Assembly (NCBI RefSeq): GCF_009821115.1
Contig: NZ_VYTY01000009.1
Coordinates: 62,001-126,000, forward strand
Origin: Nitrincola alkalisediminis
Lineage (GTDB): Bacteria; Pseudomonadota; Gammaproteobacteria; Pseudomonadales; Balneatricaceae
DNA: 64,000 nt
Reading direction: 5' to 3'
The notes under the pieces: generated by a model
Told to the model about the DNA's origin: nothing
The model's input: only the letters and a program-made list of their open reading frames with translations
The model's database searches: none
Shown here: positions 27,502 through 36,495 of the stretch, in pieces
Layout: every line of letters starts with the position of its first letter
How positions within the stretch are numbered: position 1 is the stretch's first letter
Translations under genes and position numbers: made by a program

Positions 27502-28511
27502 AGGCCACTCCTTGGAGCAACATCCAGTAAAAACCGCTCATACCCAGCATTATCACGCACAATAGGAGATGGAGCTCTCACCTGCGCATAAGTTTCGCTG
27601 GCGGATAACAACGCCATGACTCTCGAAGCATCGGGTGCACGGCCTTCTATGCGAATACCCGATGCCGTCAATTCAATGTGGGTCAGCCACACGCTATCGT
27701 CCAATAAACGCGAAAGCTCACTCAAATGAAATAAGGGAGCAGGAAGCGTCACATCCATGGCACTCACTTCTGCTAAACCCGCTTGATAGGCCAGCATCTG
27801 ATTACGCGCTGCAATACTGCCCTGCGCCTGAGCTTGAAATAACTGCGCTTGACCTTCAATTCGCTGCAACTGTTTGTGCTTGACTCCCAACGGCAGGAGT
27901 GGAAGTAACACCAACATCACTAAAATATAAACACCACATGCCTTAAACGTGCTTACGCGCTTTTGATATTGACGCTCTCGCTCAGGGTGTTTGAAATGAG
28001 AAAAACATAAAAAATGGCCGTCAACCTGACACCAAACTTCGTGATTAGACGTCCTTGAAACTGTGCGATCTAAATAAAAGGCGTGTATTTGCGCAATCGA
28101 TGCCATCACAAGCGTCAAGGTAAACGTCTTGTCTGTTTGCGTTATACGGTAGGTCCAACAGGTATCTTCTTCGAGAAAAGGACTTGAGTATTTCAGCTCA
28201 TTCTCAATGATTGAATCCAACTCTCCCTGCAGATGGCGGGGATAGTGCAGGCGCTTCACCAAGCACACCTCTTCAGGGAGTAAAATACCTTCCACAGGAT
28301 TTTTAGGCATCGGCAAGGGTGCGGGGATTGCCGCGCCTTTAATGACCCAATAGTGCGTCTGATGTTCTGGATCTTGCAACAACACAGGCACATCTAAATA
28401 GGCGCGCATCCACGCATCTTGCTGCCACCATACCCGTGCATTCCAATGACGCAGCCAACGCCCTGAATGTGATAAATCAAGACCAAATAACTTGGGTTCG
28501 AGTTTAAGCAC
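27498..28511 (-). CDS. gspL: T2SS platform protein GspL
   Basis: A 337-residue protein. The N-terminal cytoplasmic part (1-180) recruits the GspE ATPase in this family, a single membrane segment is at about 190-210 (VYILVMLVLLPLLPLGV), and the periplasmic C-terminal domain includes LSELSRLLDDSVWLTHIEL, common to GspL and PilN. It begins at a GTG and overlaps gspM. The cytoplasmic part is somewhat shorter than in E. coli or Vibrio GspL. Confidence 0.85.
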   Translation of the reverse strand: MLKLEPKLFGLDLSHSGRWLRHWNARVWWQQDAWMRAYLDVPVLLQDPEHQTHYWVIKGAAIPAPLPMPKNPVEGILLPEEVCLVKRLHYPRHLQGELDSIIENELKYSSPFLEEDTCWTYRITQTDKTFTLTLVMASIAQIHAFYLDRTVSRTSNHEVWCQVDGHFLCFSHFKHPERERQYQKRVSTFKACGVYILVMLVLLPLLPLGVKHKQLQRIEGQAQLFQAQAQGSIAARNQMLAYQAGLAEVSAMDVTLPAPLFHLSELSRLLDDSVWLTHIELTASGIRIEGRAPDASRVMALLSASETYAQVRAPSPIVRDNAGYERFLLDVAPRSGL

Positions 28512-28528
28512 GTAGAGTTTTCATCCTA

Positions 28529-29380
28529 TTAAAAAGACACGATCCGCCAGGGTTGTTTTTCATCATAGCTGTCTAGCATCACCCAAAACCGATGCATGAA
28601 CACCGTCTGTTTTTCTATCCTAACATCAACACGATACCCACGCGAACTGGCGGATGTTAAGAACTGAGATTCAATCGAATCAAACGGCTGATGATCCAGC
28701 GCATCATTTTCACGAAGACTCATCAAGCGTTCAAACTGGGTCTCATCTCCCTCTAATAATGCCAATAACAGTGTTGCAGGTGCTGCAACAGGATCAATGC
28801 CCGAGTGGTTAGAGGGTATTACACTTACAAGTTCTTTAAGTCGCGCATATTGATCAAACTGAATACCCACCACTTGACGCAGATCCTCTATTACTTCAAA
28901 GCGGCGTCCACCTAAATCCTGTTCATCGCTCATATTGTCGTCTGAAGGTGCACGCCAAGCAACCCATCGAGTGGCCAATGCGTCTGCCGCCTCTGTCTCC
29001 ATTTGCAGAGCCTGTCGAAAAACCAAGGATAAAAGTGCCTCCGATGCACGATTTGCATTCATCAAACCGGTTACTGGCATAACCGTCACGGTCAACTGAG
29101 ATTGGTTAAATTGATACTGCACAACAAAGACTCCACGCCCCTGATGCTCGCCCGTTTCCCGGGCAAGCTGCAGATCACGCATGGCCAAATGAACAGCACC
29201 CTTTGCCAACTGGAACGCCTGAATACTGGCTAAATGATGACTCACCACGCGCGCATCCATCTTTGCGACAGCTGCAATCCCGGCCACTATCAAGGATAAG
29301 GCCAAGATTAGCCATAACATCATGGGCAACACAACGCCCTCGTCCTTACGAATGCCAAATATTAATGGAAACCTAACCAT
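28529..29380 (-). CDS. gspK: T2SS minor pseudopilin GspK
   Basis: A 283-residue large minor pseudopilin that caps the pseudopilus tip with GspI and GspJ. The prepilin leader ends RKDEG-VVLPMMLWLILALSL, and residue +5 is not the usual Glu, as is characteristic of GspK. A helical insertion domain follows. ATG 29380 overlaps the gspJ stop by 8 bases; an upstream extension to 29509 is open but lacks family similarity. Processing needs a prepilin peptidase (GspO/PilD), which is not in this window. Confidence 0.88.
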   Translation of the reverse strand: MVRFPLIFGIRKDEGVVLPMMLWLILALSLIVAGIAAVAKMDARVVSHHLASIQAFQLAKGAVHLAMRDLQLARETGEHQGRGVFVVQYQFNQSQLTVTVMPVTGLMNANRASEALLSLVFRQALQMETEAADALATRWVAWRAPSDDNMSDEQDLGGRRFEVIEDLRQVVGIQFDQYARLKELVSVIPSNHSGIDPVAAPATLLLALLEGDETQFERLMSLRENDALDHQPFDSIESQFLTSASSRGYRVDVRIEKQTVFMHRFWVMLDSYDEKQPWRIVSF

Positions 29381-29972
29381 AAGCACCCAGGACGCGAACA
29401 CGAATGGCAGGCCAACTCCGTTCAGGCTCCTCAATTGAAACCGTAATAAAGGTTGGCAGTTTCTCCAAACTATGCCATTGGGATGACACCTGCCCATCTG
29501 CATCTTCATAAAGAAGATTGAAACGTTTTACCTGGGGCAATAGGCTCAATGCATTTGCATGTGCCCAGTCAATCTCTACACGCTGAGGCACATAGGGTAA
29601 CCATTCAAACACTAAACCCTTGTCTTGGGTGAGTCGAAACCGCATCACATGCAATCCACCTTGATCTTGGTGTGCTCGCATTACACTCAATAAAACAAGA
29701 GAATCACTCTCTCCTGTCAAAGGTAAGGACGACTGAAAAAGCGAAGCATTGCCTCGTGGGAATTGAGCCAATGTTAATTTTTCACGCATAAACGCCGATA
29801 CCAAGCGCATTTCATCAAGCGAAGTGGAAGTTTGGTTAATGCGTTTTGATGATTGATTGAGCGTAAACAAAGCACTTACACTGACCGTCATTATCAGCGA
29901 TAAAAGAACCAGCGAAACCAACACCTCTAATAACGTAAAGCCTACTTGGATACGTCGACGTGTGAGGTGCAT
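29373..29972 (-). CDS. gspJ: T2SS minor pseudopilin GspJ
   Basis: A 199-residue type IV pilin-like protein. The leader RRIQVG-FTLLEVLVSLVLLSLI shows the prepilin cleavage site with Glu at +5. The start ATG 29972 is two bases beyond the gspI stop; the frame stays open to 30134, but that part is antisense-like shadow sequence. The C-terminal region with YVPQRVEIDWAH and FNLLYEDADGQ fits GspJ. Confidence 0.9.
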   Translation of the reverse strand: MHLTRRRIQVGFTLLEVLVSLVLLSLIMTVSVSALFTLNQSSKRINQTSTSLDEMRLVSAFMREKLTLAQFPRGNASLFQSSLPLTGESDSLVLLSVMRAHQDQGGLHVMRFRLTQDKGLVFEWLPYVPQRVEIDWAHANALSLLPQVKRFNLLYEDADGQVSSQWHSLEKLPTFITVSIEEPERSWPAIRVRVLGAYG

Positions 29973-29976
29973 TTGG

Positions 29977-30390
29977 CTACTCCCGTCCAAGCACGACAAA
30001 ACTGTGGAGCTGCACGGATCCGTGGCGGAACAAAGATGGCCAGGATACATCAACTTCAACCAATGCCATCGGGATGGTTTGTTGCAAAGGATGATCCGGT
30101 AAGGCATACAAGCGAAGACTCCATGCGAAATCATCTACAACACCCGAACGCGGTTGACGATCACTCTCCATCTGAACGCCCTCCAACACAGACTCAGCAA
30201 TTAACAAACCTTTCACTCGACGCTCTTCGGCCACCACTATCCGAGACGATAATCCCGCACTCTGATACAAGGCGGCCAGAGAAATACTGAGGATCACCAA
30301 GGCCACTAACATTTCCAGCAACGAAAAGCCTAAATCCCGAGAGGGGGAATAGTTCGGTGCTAGAGGACTCCCCATCTGCTTATGATTCAT
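29977..30390 (-). CDS. gspI: T2SS minor pseudopilin GspI
   Basis: A 137-residue minor pseudopilin with the cleavage site RDLG-FSLLEMLVALVILSISLAAL (about 20-42). The C-terminal SVLEGVQMESDRQPRSG and WSLRLYALPD blocks agree with GspI. The start overlaps gspH by 11 bases. Confidence 0.9.
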   Translation of the reverse strand: MNHKQMGSPLAPNYSPSRDLGFSLLEMLVALVILSISLAALYQSAGLSSRIVVAEERRVKGLLIAESVLEGVQMESDRQPRSGVVDDFAWSLRLYALPDHPLQQTIPMALVEVDVSWPSLFRHGSVQLHSFVVLGRE

Positions 30391-30844
30391 TCAACAGCGG
30401 TTCCAATGTCACACGACCCAAGAGCCAATCCACTCGCACACGTGCAGAGCGCTCGTCTTGTCGAATCTCTAAACTCCCTCCAGACGAGCCGCCAGCAGGG
30501 TAAAAATCGATCACCCCAACAGCCCCCTCTTGAATTTCAGCCGCTGCGATCATATCGACCTTAAAGGCTTTAGGTATCTGTTGCGTCAGCGCATCAGTGT
30601 CACCAAAGCGTTGTGATTCATATGAAAAATAAAAACGACGCACCTCACCCGACATCATCGCGGCGTGCCGAACTTCCAATAAAGATTGCTGCATGTCTTT
30701 GACAAAACGTTGAAAGCGAACCGTCTCGTACAAACGCATCATATAAGGCGACGAAATACCGACAACACCGGTTAAAATCACCAGCACCACCAATAACTCA
30801 AGCAATGTAAAACCTTGCGTTGGTTTAGGCTGTGTGAGCGACAT
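30380..30844 (-). CDS. gspH: T2SS minor pseudopilin GspH
   Basis: A 154-residue pseudopilin with leader PTQG-FTLLELLVVLVILTGVV and the GspH-type central VRHAAMMSGEVRRFYF and C-terminal GGSSGGSLEIR, where a strand with Gly-rich turn is usual. It starts 5 bases after gspG and overlaps gspI. Confidence 0.9.
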   Translation of the reverse strand: MSLTQPKPTQGFTLLELLVVLVILTGVVGISSPYMMRLYETVRFQRFVKDMQQSLLEVRHAAMMSGEVRRFYFSYESQRFGDTDALTQQIPKAFKVDMIAAAEIQEGAVGVIDFYPAGGSSGGSLEIRQDERSARVRVDWLLGRVTLEPLLNES

Positions 30845-30849
30845 GGGAC

Positions 30850-31269
30850 TTAATTCCAGTTCCCAACCACGGCATTTTCACCCTCACCCCCTAAGCGCCC
30901 ATCCGCCCCGTACGAAAAAATGTCGTAAGGGCCATACTCACCTGGCGAACGATACACATACTCTCGATTCCAAGGATCTTTAGGCACTTGATTGCGTCGT
31001 AAATACGGCCCCTTCCAGCCGTTAGCACCTGGATTCACCACCAAGGCATTTAATCCCTCTTCACTCGACGGAAAACGCCCAACATCCAGCATAAACAACT
31101 CAACTGCCTGCTCCAAATCACGAATTTGCACCAGTGCCGTATTACTCTTTGCCCCCCCTAGCTGATTTAAAACACGCGGTCCAACCAAACCGGCCAACAG
31201 CGCCAACACCGCAAGAACTACCAATAACTCTATGAGTGTAAAGCCCCTAACCCCACGATTTTTATACAT
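30850..31269 (-). CDS. gspG: T2SS major pseudopilin GspG
   Basis: The main pseudopilus subunit, 139 residues. It has a short basic leader and cleavage site VRG-FTLIELLVVLAVLALLAG. The C-terminal domain has GRFPSSEEGLNALV, GPYLRRNQVPKDPWN and the calcium-binding loop YDIFSYGADGRLGGEG, all diagnostic of GspG. It lies between gspF and gspH. Confidence 0.96.
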   Translation of the reverse strand: MYKNRGVRGFTLIELLVVLAVLALLAGLVGPRVLNQLGGAKSNTALVQIRDLEQAVELFMLDVGRFPSSEEGLNALVVNPGANGWKGPYLRRNQVPKDPWNREYVYRSPGEYGPYDIFSYGADGRLGGEGENAVVGNWN

Positions 31270-31297
31270 GAAACACCCTTCACACTAACCGACAAAA

Positions 31298-32503
31298 TTA
31301 AAATATAAAGTCATTCACCGACAAAATACCCAGTAAAATCGCCACAACCATAAACGCAATTGCCACCCCCAAGGTTAAAATCAACGCAGGCTCCAATAAG
31401 GTCAACAAGCGCTTGATTTTAACCGCCACCTCCGCCTCGTACAGCGCCGACAAGTCCAAGAGTATAGCATCCAAGCGCCCAGTTTCTTCACCGACTCGAA
31501 TCATTTGAATCAACGTTGGCGTTACAAAACGTTTGAAATCCTTTAGCGTGTCTGACATGACCCGGCCGCTCTTAACCGCCGGAATTAACTGAGCAAACGC
31601 CTGCTTCATGGTTACCAAAGACAAGGTGTCTAATGCAATCTCCAATGCTTTGACCATCGGCACCCCTTTTGCCAAAAGGGTTCCAAGGGTCCGAGTAAAC
31701 CTGGCCACTTCAAGAGTGATTAATAATGAGCCAACCAAAGGCAATCGCATCAAAAATGCTTGCAAAGACGTTTGCCCCTTGTCCGTCTTTAACCCTTTCC
31801 ATACAAAAACAGCCAAGAGCACAGCCCCAACCAACATATGTAGGGCATAATGACTAAAAAAATCACCAACAAACATTAAAACACGCGTCGGCAGCGGCAA
31901 CGCATCGCCCATATCTGAAAACAATGTATCAAACTGTGGGACAACAAAGCCTAACATCACCCAAATAGAGATAATGGCAAACGCCAGCAGAATGGCAGGA
32001 TATATCATCGCAGAAATAACATTTGAACGAAGTAGACGCAGCTGTTCGAGATAGTCAGCCAAAGTGCTCAAAACCTCAACCATGCGGCCACTGGCTTCAC
32101 CTGCCTTAATCAGACTCAAATAAAAACGACCTAAAAACTTTTCGTAAGGCGCCAACGCCTGACTCAGAGGTTTACCTTGCTTAACCTGCTGACGAACATC
32201 CGTAATAAACGCTCCCATAGCGACATTCGATACTGTTTCACTCAGCAATTTTAAGGCTCGCTCTATCGGCAAACCCGAGCGCATCAAGACAGATAAGTCT
32301 CGGGTAAAACGACACAGCTCAACCAAAGGAAACGCCCTTACGGAAGACGTAATCACCTCATCTTGACTGGAAAAAGCGTCAATTTGAAGGACCGTTAACC
32401 CTCGCGCTTTTAAGCGCCCAACCAAAACATCCGGTGACTCTGCAGAATCCTTGCCCTCTAAGATGGCACCTTGGCGAGTCATCGCCTTGTACAAATACTC
32501 CAT
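31298..32503 (-). CDS. gspF: T2SS inner-membrane platform protein GspF
   Basis: A 401-residue polytopic protein with two homologous cytoplasmic domains (about 60-170 and 270-370) and three membrane segments. The GspF signatures LPIERALKLLSE, SGRMVEVLSTLADYLE, LLAKGVPMVKALEIA and VGEETGRLDAILLDLSALYE are all visible. Its ATG overlaps the gspE stop as TAATG, implying coupled translation with the ATPase it binds. Confidence 0.96.
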   Translation of the reverse strand: MEYLYKAMTRQGAILEGKDSAESPDVLVGRLKARGLTVLQIDAFSSQDEVITSSVRAFPLVELCRFTRDLSVLMRSGLPIERALKLLSETVSNVAMGAFITDVRQQVKQGKPLSQALAPYEKFLGRFYLSLIKAGEASGRMVEVLSTLADYLEQLRLLRSNVISAMIYPAILLAFAIISIWVMLGFVVPQFDTLFSDMGDALPLPTRVLMFVGDFFSHYALHMLVGAVLLAVFVWKGLKTDKGQTSLQAFLMRLPLVGSLLITLEVARFTRTLGTLLAKGVPMVKALEIALDTLSLVTMKQAFAQLIPAVKSGRVMSDTLKDFKRFVTPTLIQMIRVGEETGRLDAILLDLSALYEAEVAVKIKRLLTLLEPALILTLGVAIAFMVVAILLGILSVNDFIF

Positions 32504-34221
32504 TAAATCAGTGCATCCATCATTTGATCTTGTGTCACTCGTAACACCTCCTCAAGGCTGGTTACCCCCGCTGCAACCTTGTGCAGACCGTCTTCATAGA
32601 GTGTTAGCATCCCTTGCTCGATCGCAACTTCATGAATAAAGGATGCATCTCGTCCAGCTAGCACGGCCTCAATTAACCTACCATCCAATACTAAGAGCTC
32701 ATGAATAGCAGTACGCCCTTTGTACCCAGTGCCTTGGCACTGTTCACACCCCAAGCTTTTGAATTGTGTCACGCGCATCTCACTCACTTGAGCGAGCTGA
32801 GCATCGGGAGAGTCCACCGGAACTCGGCAATGCGGACACAAGCAGCGCACCAAACGTTGAGACAAAATAGCATTCAAGGACGAGGTGATTAAATAAGGCT
32901 CGACCCCCATATCAACCAACCGGACAATAGCCCCTGCGGCTGTATTGGTGTGAAGCGTTGATAACACCATATGACCAGTCAAGGCTGACTGCACAGCGAT
33001 TTTGGCTGTTTCTGAATCTCGCATCTCACCAATCATGATAATGTCAGGATCTTGCCGCAAAATTGAGCGCAGAGCATTAGCAAAGGTTAAGTCGATTTGC
33101 GGTTGCACCTGAATCTGATTCACACCCGGCAATTGATACTCAACCGGGTCCTCAACCGTCAACACCTTGGTGGATTGACAGTCGAGGCTGTTTAACGCTG
33201 CATATAAGGTCGTGGTTTTACCCGATCCGGTGGGACCCGTCACTAACAGTATACCGTGCGGTCTTTCAAGCAAGCTTTGAAAACGCTGAAGATGATGTTT
33301 AGAAAACCCCATATCCGTCAGACCTAAACGGATACTTTGCCGATCAAGCAGCCTCATCACTAAGCTTTCACCATGAACGGTGGGCACGGATGACACCCTT
33401 AAATCAAGCTCATGCCCTTTTATACGCAGCATAATTCGACCATCTTGCGGCAAACGTCGTTCAGCTATATTCAAATTTGCCAGCAATTTTACACGTGAAA
33501 TGATCGCGGGCGCCAAGGACACATCAGGCGCTGATAGTGACTCTTGAATCACGCCATCCACACGATAGCGGACAATTAGCCGATCCGAAAAAGGCTCAAT
33601 ATGAATGTCTGAGGCACCGAGCTCTAAGGCCTGATTAAAAAAATCATTCACGATTTTAATCACGGGCCCTTCACTGGCGAGGTCTTTTAAGTGCTCAACA
33701 AACTCATCATCACTCGCATACTGATGGGTGTGTAACAACACCTCCTCATCCACATTAGGCTGCTGGTAGTCAGCCAGCACACGATCAATATCCTGCTCAC
33801 GTGCCAAAGCTAAGTGAACTTTTTTCTGATACACCAAGGATAAGGCTTTCTGTAAGAAAGGATCTTGAGGAATAGAGGCAGCGAATAGAATTTGCCCCTG
33901 CACATATTTGACAGGAACAACCCGATTCGCCGCAAGAAATTCAAGATTGATTGCTGGCAGCTCCAGCCTGCTGTCGGAAAAATCATGCGATCTCAAGTAA
34001 GGCAAAGCAAGCTGCTCAGACAAGGTTTCTAGAATGATCGACTCATCAACCAAACCTAGCTGAACCAACACCTGCCCCAAAAGACCACCCATCTCCGCTT
34101 GAGCCTGAAGTGCTCGGTGTACATCTGAAGCGCTGATCAGACGCTTGGCAAGCAAGCGCTCGCCAAGCTTCGATTGGGTCGCCACACCTGTGGCAACCTC
34201 TTCAGACCTCCCTTCTATCAT
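32503..34221 (-). CDS. gspE: T2SS secretion ATPase GspE
   Basis: A hexameric cytoplasmic ATPase of 572 residues that powers pseudopilus assembly. An N-terminal MshEN-like domain (about 15-145) precedes the catalytic core. The Walker A motif GPTGSGKT is at about 329-336, the Asp box and Walker B DPDIIMIGEMRD follow, and a zinc-binding CxxC pair (CLCPHC, CEQC) is near 460-495. The frame opens at a TTG 34248, but ATG 34221 overlaps the stop of the tailed subtilase gene as ATGA, so the secretion ATPase appears to be translated by coupling to a putative substrate. Confidence 0.96.
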   Translation of the reverse strand: MIEGRSEEVATGVATQSKLGERLLAKRLISASDVHRALQAQAEMGGLLGQVLVQLGLVDESIILETLSEQLALPYLRSHDFSDSRLELPAINLEFLAANRVVPVKYVQGQILFAASIPQDPFLQKALSLVYQKKVHLALAREQDIDRVLADYQQPNVDEEVLLHTHQYASDDEFVEHLKDLASEGPVIKIVNDFFNQALELGASDIHIEPFSDRLIVRYRVDGVIQESLSAPDVSLAPAIISRVKLLANLNIAERRLPQDGRIMLRIKGHELDLRVSSVPTVHGESLVMRLLDRQSIRLGLTDMGFSKHHLQRFQSLLERPHGILLVTGPTGSGKTTTLYAALNSLDCQSTKVLTVEDPVEYQLPGVNQIQVQPQIDLTFANALRSILRQDPDIIMIGEMRDSETAKIAVQSALTGHMVLSTLHTNTAAGAIVRLVDMGVEPYLITSSLNAILSQRLVRCLCPHCRVPVDSPDAQLAQVSEMRVTQFKSLGCEQCQGTGYKGRTAIHELLVLDGRLIEAVLAGRDASFIHEVAIEQGMLTLYEDGLHKVAAGVTSLEEVLRVTQDQMMDALI

Positions 34222-36437
34222 TTTTGTAAAATAACCGCCGGTAACCAAGGTGGCATTCCTTGACGCTTACGCTCACGCGGTGCTTTCCCCACGTAAGGCA
34301 TGGTAAATGCCATACCCGAAGCATAGAGTTGGTCATCCCAATTCACAACCCCGACCTCTAAATGGAAATAGCCTGACTTTGGCAGTGTATACGTGGCTTT
34401 AATCCAGCCGCTATACCCGCATCCCTCGTAATAGCAATCACCACTGTCATAGCCTAAAGCTGACCACTCAGGGCCCCCCGGAATAATCCGGTTGACGGCA
34501 GGAGTAATCACCGCCGTTGGTGCAGGCATATCCAAACCGGGAACCGTATTGCCATTTTCCGTGGTACGTGCCGTAAACAGTAATGACTCTTGGTTCAGTT
34601 CGGTGTCTAAGAGACGCGCCCACGCATAATCAACGTAATCGGCCCCATCCGACGTTACATAATTAAAATAAAACTCTAATATTTCACCCTCGGTTCCAAA
34701 GAATGGCGGCGACAATGATCGAGAGCCGTTAGTCGGGTAGCCTGAGCCGCCCACCCCTTCTAATGCTACGTTGTTCTCTTGTGATCCAAACGTACTCACC
34801 CACCGCACTGGCTCATCAACGGGAGGACGTGAAACGACACCATCCGTGCCTGCCACACCGCAGGTTCCTTCACAGGACCAGTCTTCAAACGCCAACAAGG
34901 CAGTGATAGCATCGTAGCAATTGATTCGAGGGAAAACGTTGGCAGGGTTACGCCAATCTTGAACCTGAGTCCCTGTTGCTTTCAAAACAGAAAAAATTTC
35001 ATCGACACCGGCTTCAGGGCTGGCTTGTTTTAGCAATGACCAACAGCCTGCAACTTGCGGCGCTGCCATGGAGGTACCGTGCCACGCATCAAACTGATTG
35101 TTAAAAACAGATGACCGAATCAAAGAACCCGGCGCTAACAAGGTATCAAAGTTAGAAGACAAATTACTGTAACAGGTAACACGATCAACACTGCCTGTGG
35201 GATCACTCCAGGGTGATGGGCAATAATCTTGCTGGTTCGAGAAATTGCTGTCCCAAGTCGATCCAACACTGATGGCCGAAGAGATACACGCAGGCGAGCC
35301 AATGCTATTGGTAAAACCATCATTGCCCGTCGCGATAACGGTTGGGATTCCAACTGAGCGCAAATTATTGATAGCGCTGGTCATTGCCATAGACAAATAG
35401 TCGCAATGGTAAAAATACTGCCCACTGCCCAAGCTCATATTAATCGCTGAGATAGAATGGTCAAAACGTGCCGTATCATAAATATATTCAAGTGCCGAGA
35501 TAATATCGTCGTCATATGCACCAATACAGCTTTGCTCAAACGGGTCACAACTCTCATCACCACTAAAAACCTGAACAGCTAAAATCCCTGACGCAGGTGC
35601 CACCCCTTGCAAACCGCCGCCACGAACATTCCCCGCAACGATCCCCGCGACATGGGTTCCATGATCGCAACCCGGGTCTAGGCTCGCACTACAGGCCCCA
35701 CCTGCATTATTGCCAATTTGGACAGCACTGCCATTTGGGCAAAGCGAATTTTCTAAGTCAAAACCACCCTCACCCGAAAAGCAAGCCTCAGCGACCACCC
35801 TTCCCTGCAAAAAACTATGATTTTTATCCACGCCTGTGTCTAAAACAGCAACATTCCATCCGGTCCCTGTCAAATCACGAGCAAAGGCAACATCCGCACC
35901 AATCACACGCCCACTTTCAGGCAGCATCGGCTGGTATTTTTGGATTCGCTCAATGCTTAATACCTCAGGTGAGGTCAATAACGCCTCTAATTCCTGCTCA
36001 TTGACTTCAAGCGTAACAAATGGAATTGAATTAAATGTTTTTACACGAGCCGTTTGCAGACGCTCAGACAAGCGTCTCTGAGCCGATTGTATTTCGGCAC
36101 GTTGAGTGCGTACCTGTGCCGCTGACAGCTTGCCTTCTTCAGCAAAGGGAACGGCTATGCCCACTCTCAACCGAATAGTGCCCTGCTCGCGCACTTCGTC
36201 AAGCAGTGCAGCATAAGGAGATCCTTTTGAGCGCGATTGAAAGTTTGCGACGGAGGTGGACTGAGATGTGTCAACCAACAACTGCCGTAACTGAGGCGCT
36301 TCCCTTTTGGGCTTTGCATCACGTTGGGCTCGGAGGTTGTCATTCAGGGTATCCGAATAAACATACGGAGTTGACAGCACGAGTGCACTTAAAACCCCCA
36401 GTTTAAACGCGGTTTGAACTTGCTTTACTCTAATCAT
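34218..36437 (-). CDS. Secreted subtilisin-like serine protease (S8) with P-x-W-L tail
   Basis: A 739-residue subtilase. A signal peptide (about 1-28) is followed by an inhibitor-like propeptide with FVTLEVNEQELEAL (about 140-165). The catalytic Asp is in AVLDTGVDKNHSF (about 199), the His in DHGTHVAGIVAG (about 258) and the Ser in GTSMAAPQVAG (about 455). A beta-rich C-terminal region follows, ending RERKRQGMPPWLPAVILQK, the shared tail. Numerous Cys pairs support export. Its TGA overlaps the gspE ATG. It is either a secreted exoenzyme or a processing protease for the other tailed proteins; the sequence does not decide. Confidence 0.9.
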   Translation of the reverse strand: MIRVKQVQTAFKLGVLSALVLSTPYVYSDTLNDNLRAQRDAKPKREAPQLRQLLVDTSQSTSVANFQSRSKGSPYAALLDEVREQGTIRLRVGIAVPFAEEGKLSAAQVRTQRAEIQSAQRRLSERLQTARVKTFNSIPFVTLEVNEQELEALLTSPEVLSIERIQKYQPMLPESGRVIGADVAFARDLTGTGWNVAVLDTGVDKNHSFLQGRVVAEACFSGEGGFDLENSLCPNGSAVQIGNNAGGACSASLDPGCDHGTHVAGIVAGNVRGGGLQGVAPASGILAVQVFSGDESCDPFEQSCIGAYDDDIISALEYIYDTARFDHSISAINMSLGSGQYFYHCDYLSMAMTSAINNLRSVGIPTVIATGNDGFTNSIGSPACISSAISVGSTWDSNFSNQQDYCPSPWSDPTGSVDRVTCYSNLSSNFDTLLAPGSLIRSSVFNNQFDAWHGTSMAAPQVAGCWSLLKQASPEAGVDEIFSVLKATGTQVQDWRNPANVFPRINCYDAITALLAFEDWSCEGTCGVAGTDGVVSRPPVDEPVRWVSTFGSQENNVALEGVGGSGYPTNGSRSLSPPFFGTEGEILEFYFNYVTSDGADYVDYAWARLLDTELNQESLLFTARTTENGNTVPGLDMPAPTAVITPAVNRIIPGGPEWSALGYDSGDCYYEGCGYSGWIKATYTLPKSGYFHLEVGVVNWDDQLYASGMAFTMPYVGKAPRERKRQGMPPWLPAVILQK

Positions 36438-36495
36438 AATTCATCCATAATTTAAACGATTAATACAAGGCTAAATCAATATTCAAACACGCCAA

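Noticed and set aside
29973-30134. Upstream extension of gspJ to 30134
   Set aside because: The extra 54 residues overlap gspI in another frame and precede the prepilin leader; ATG 29972 fits the family.
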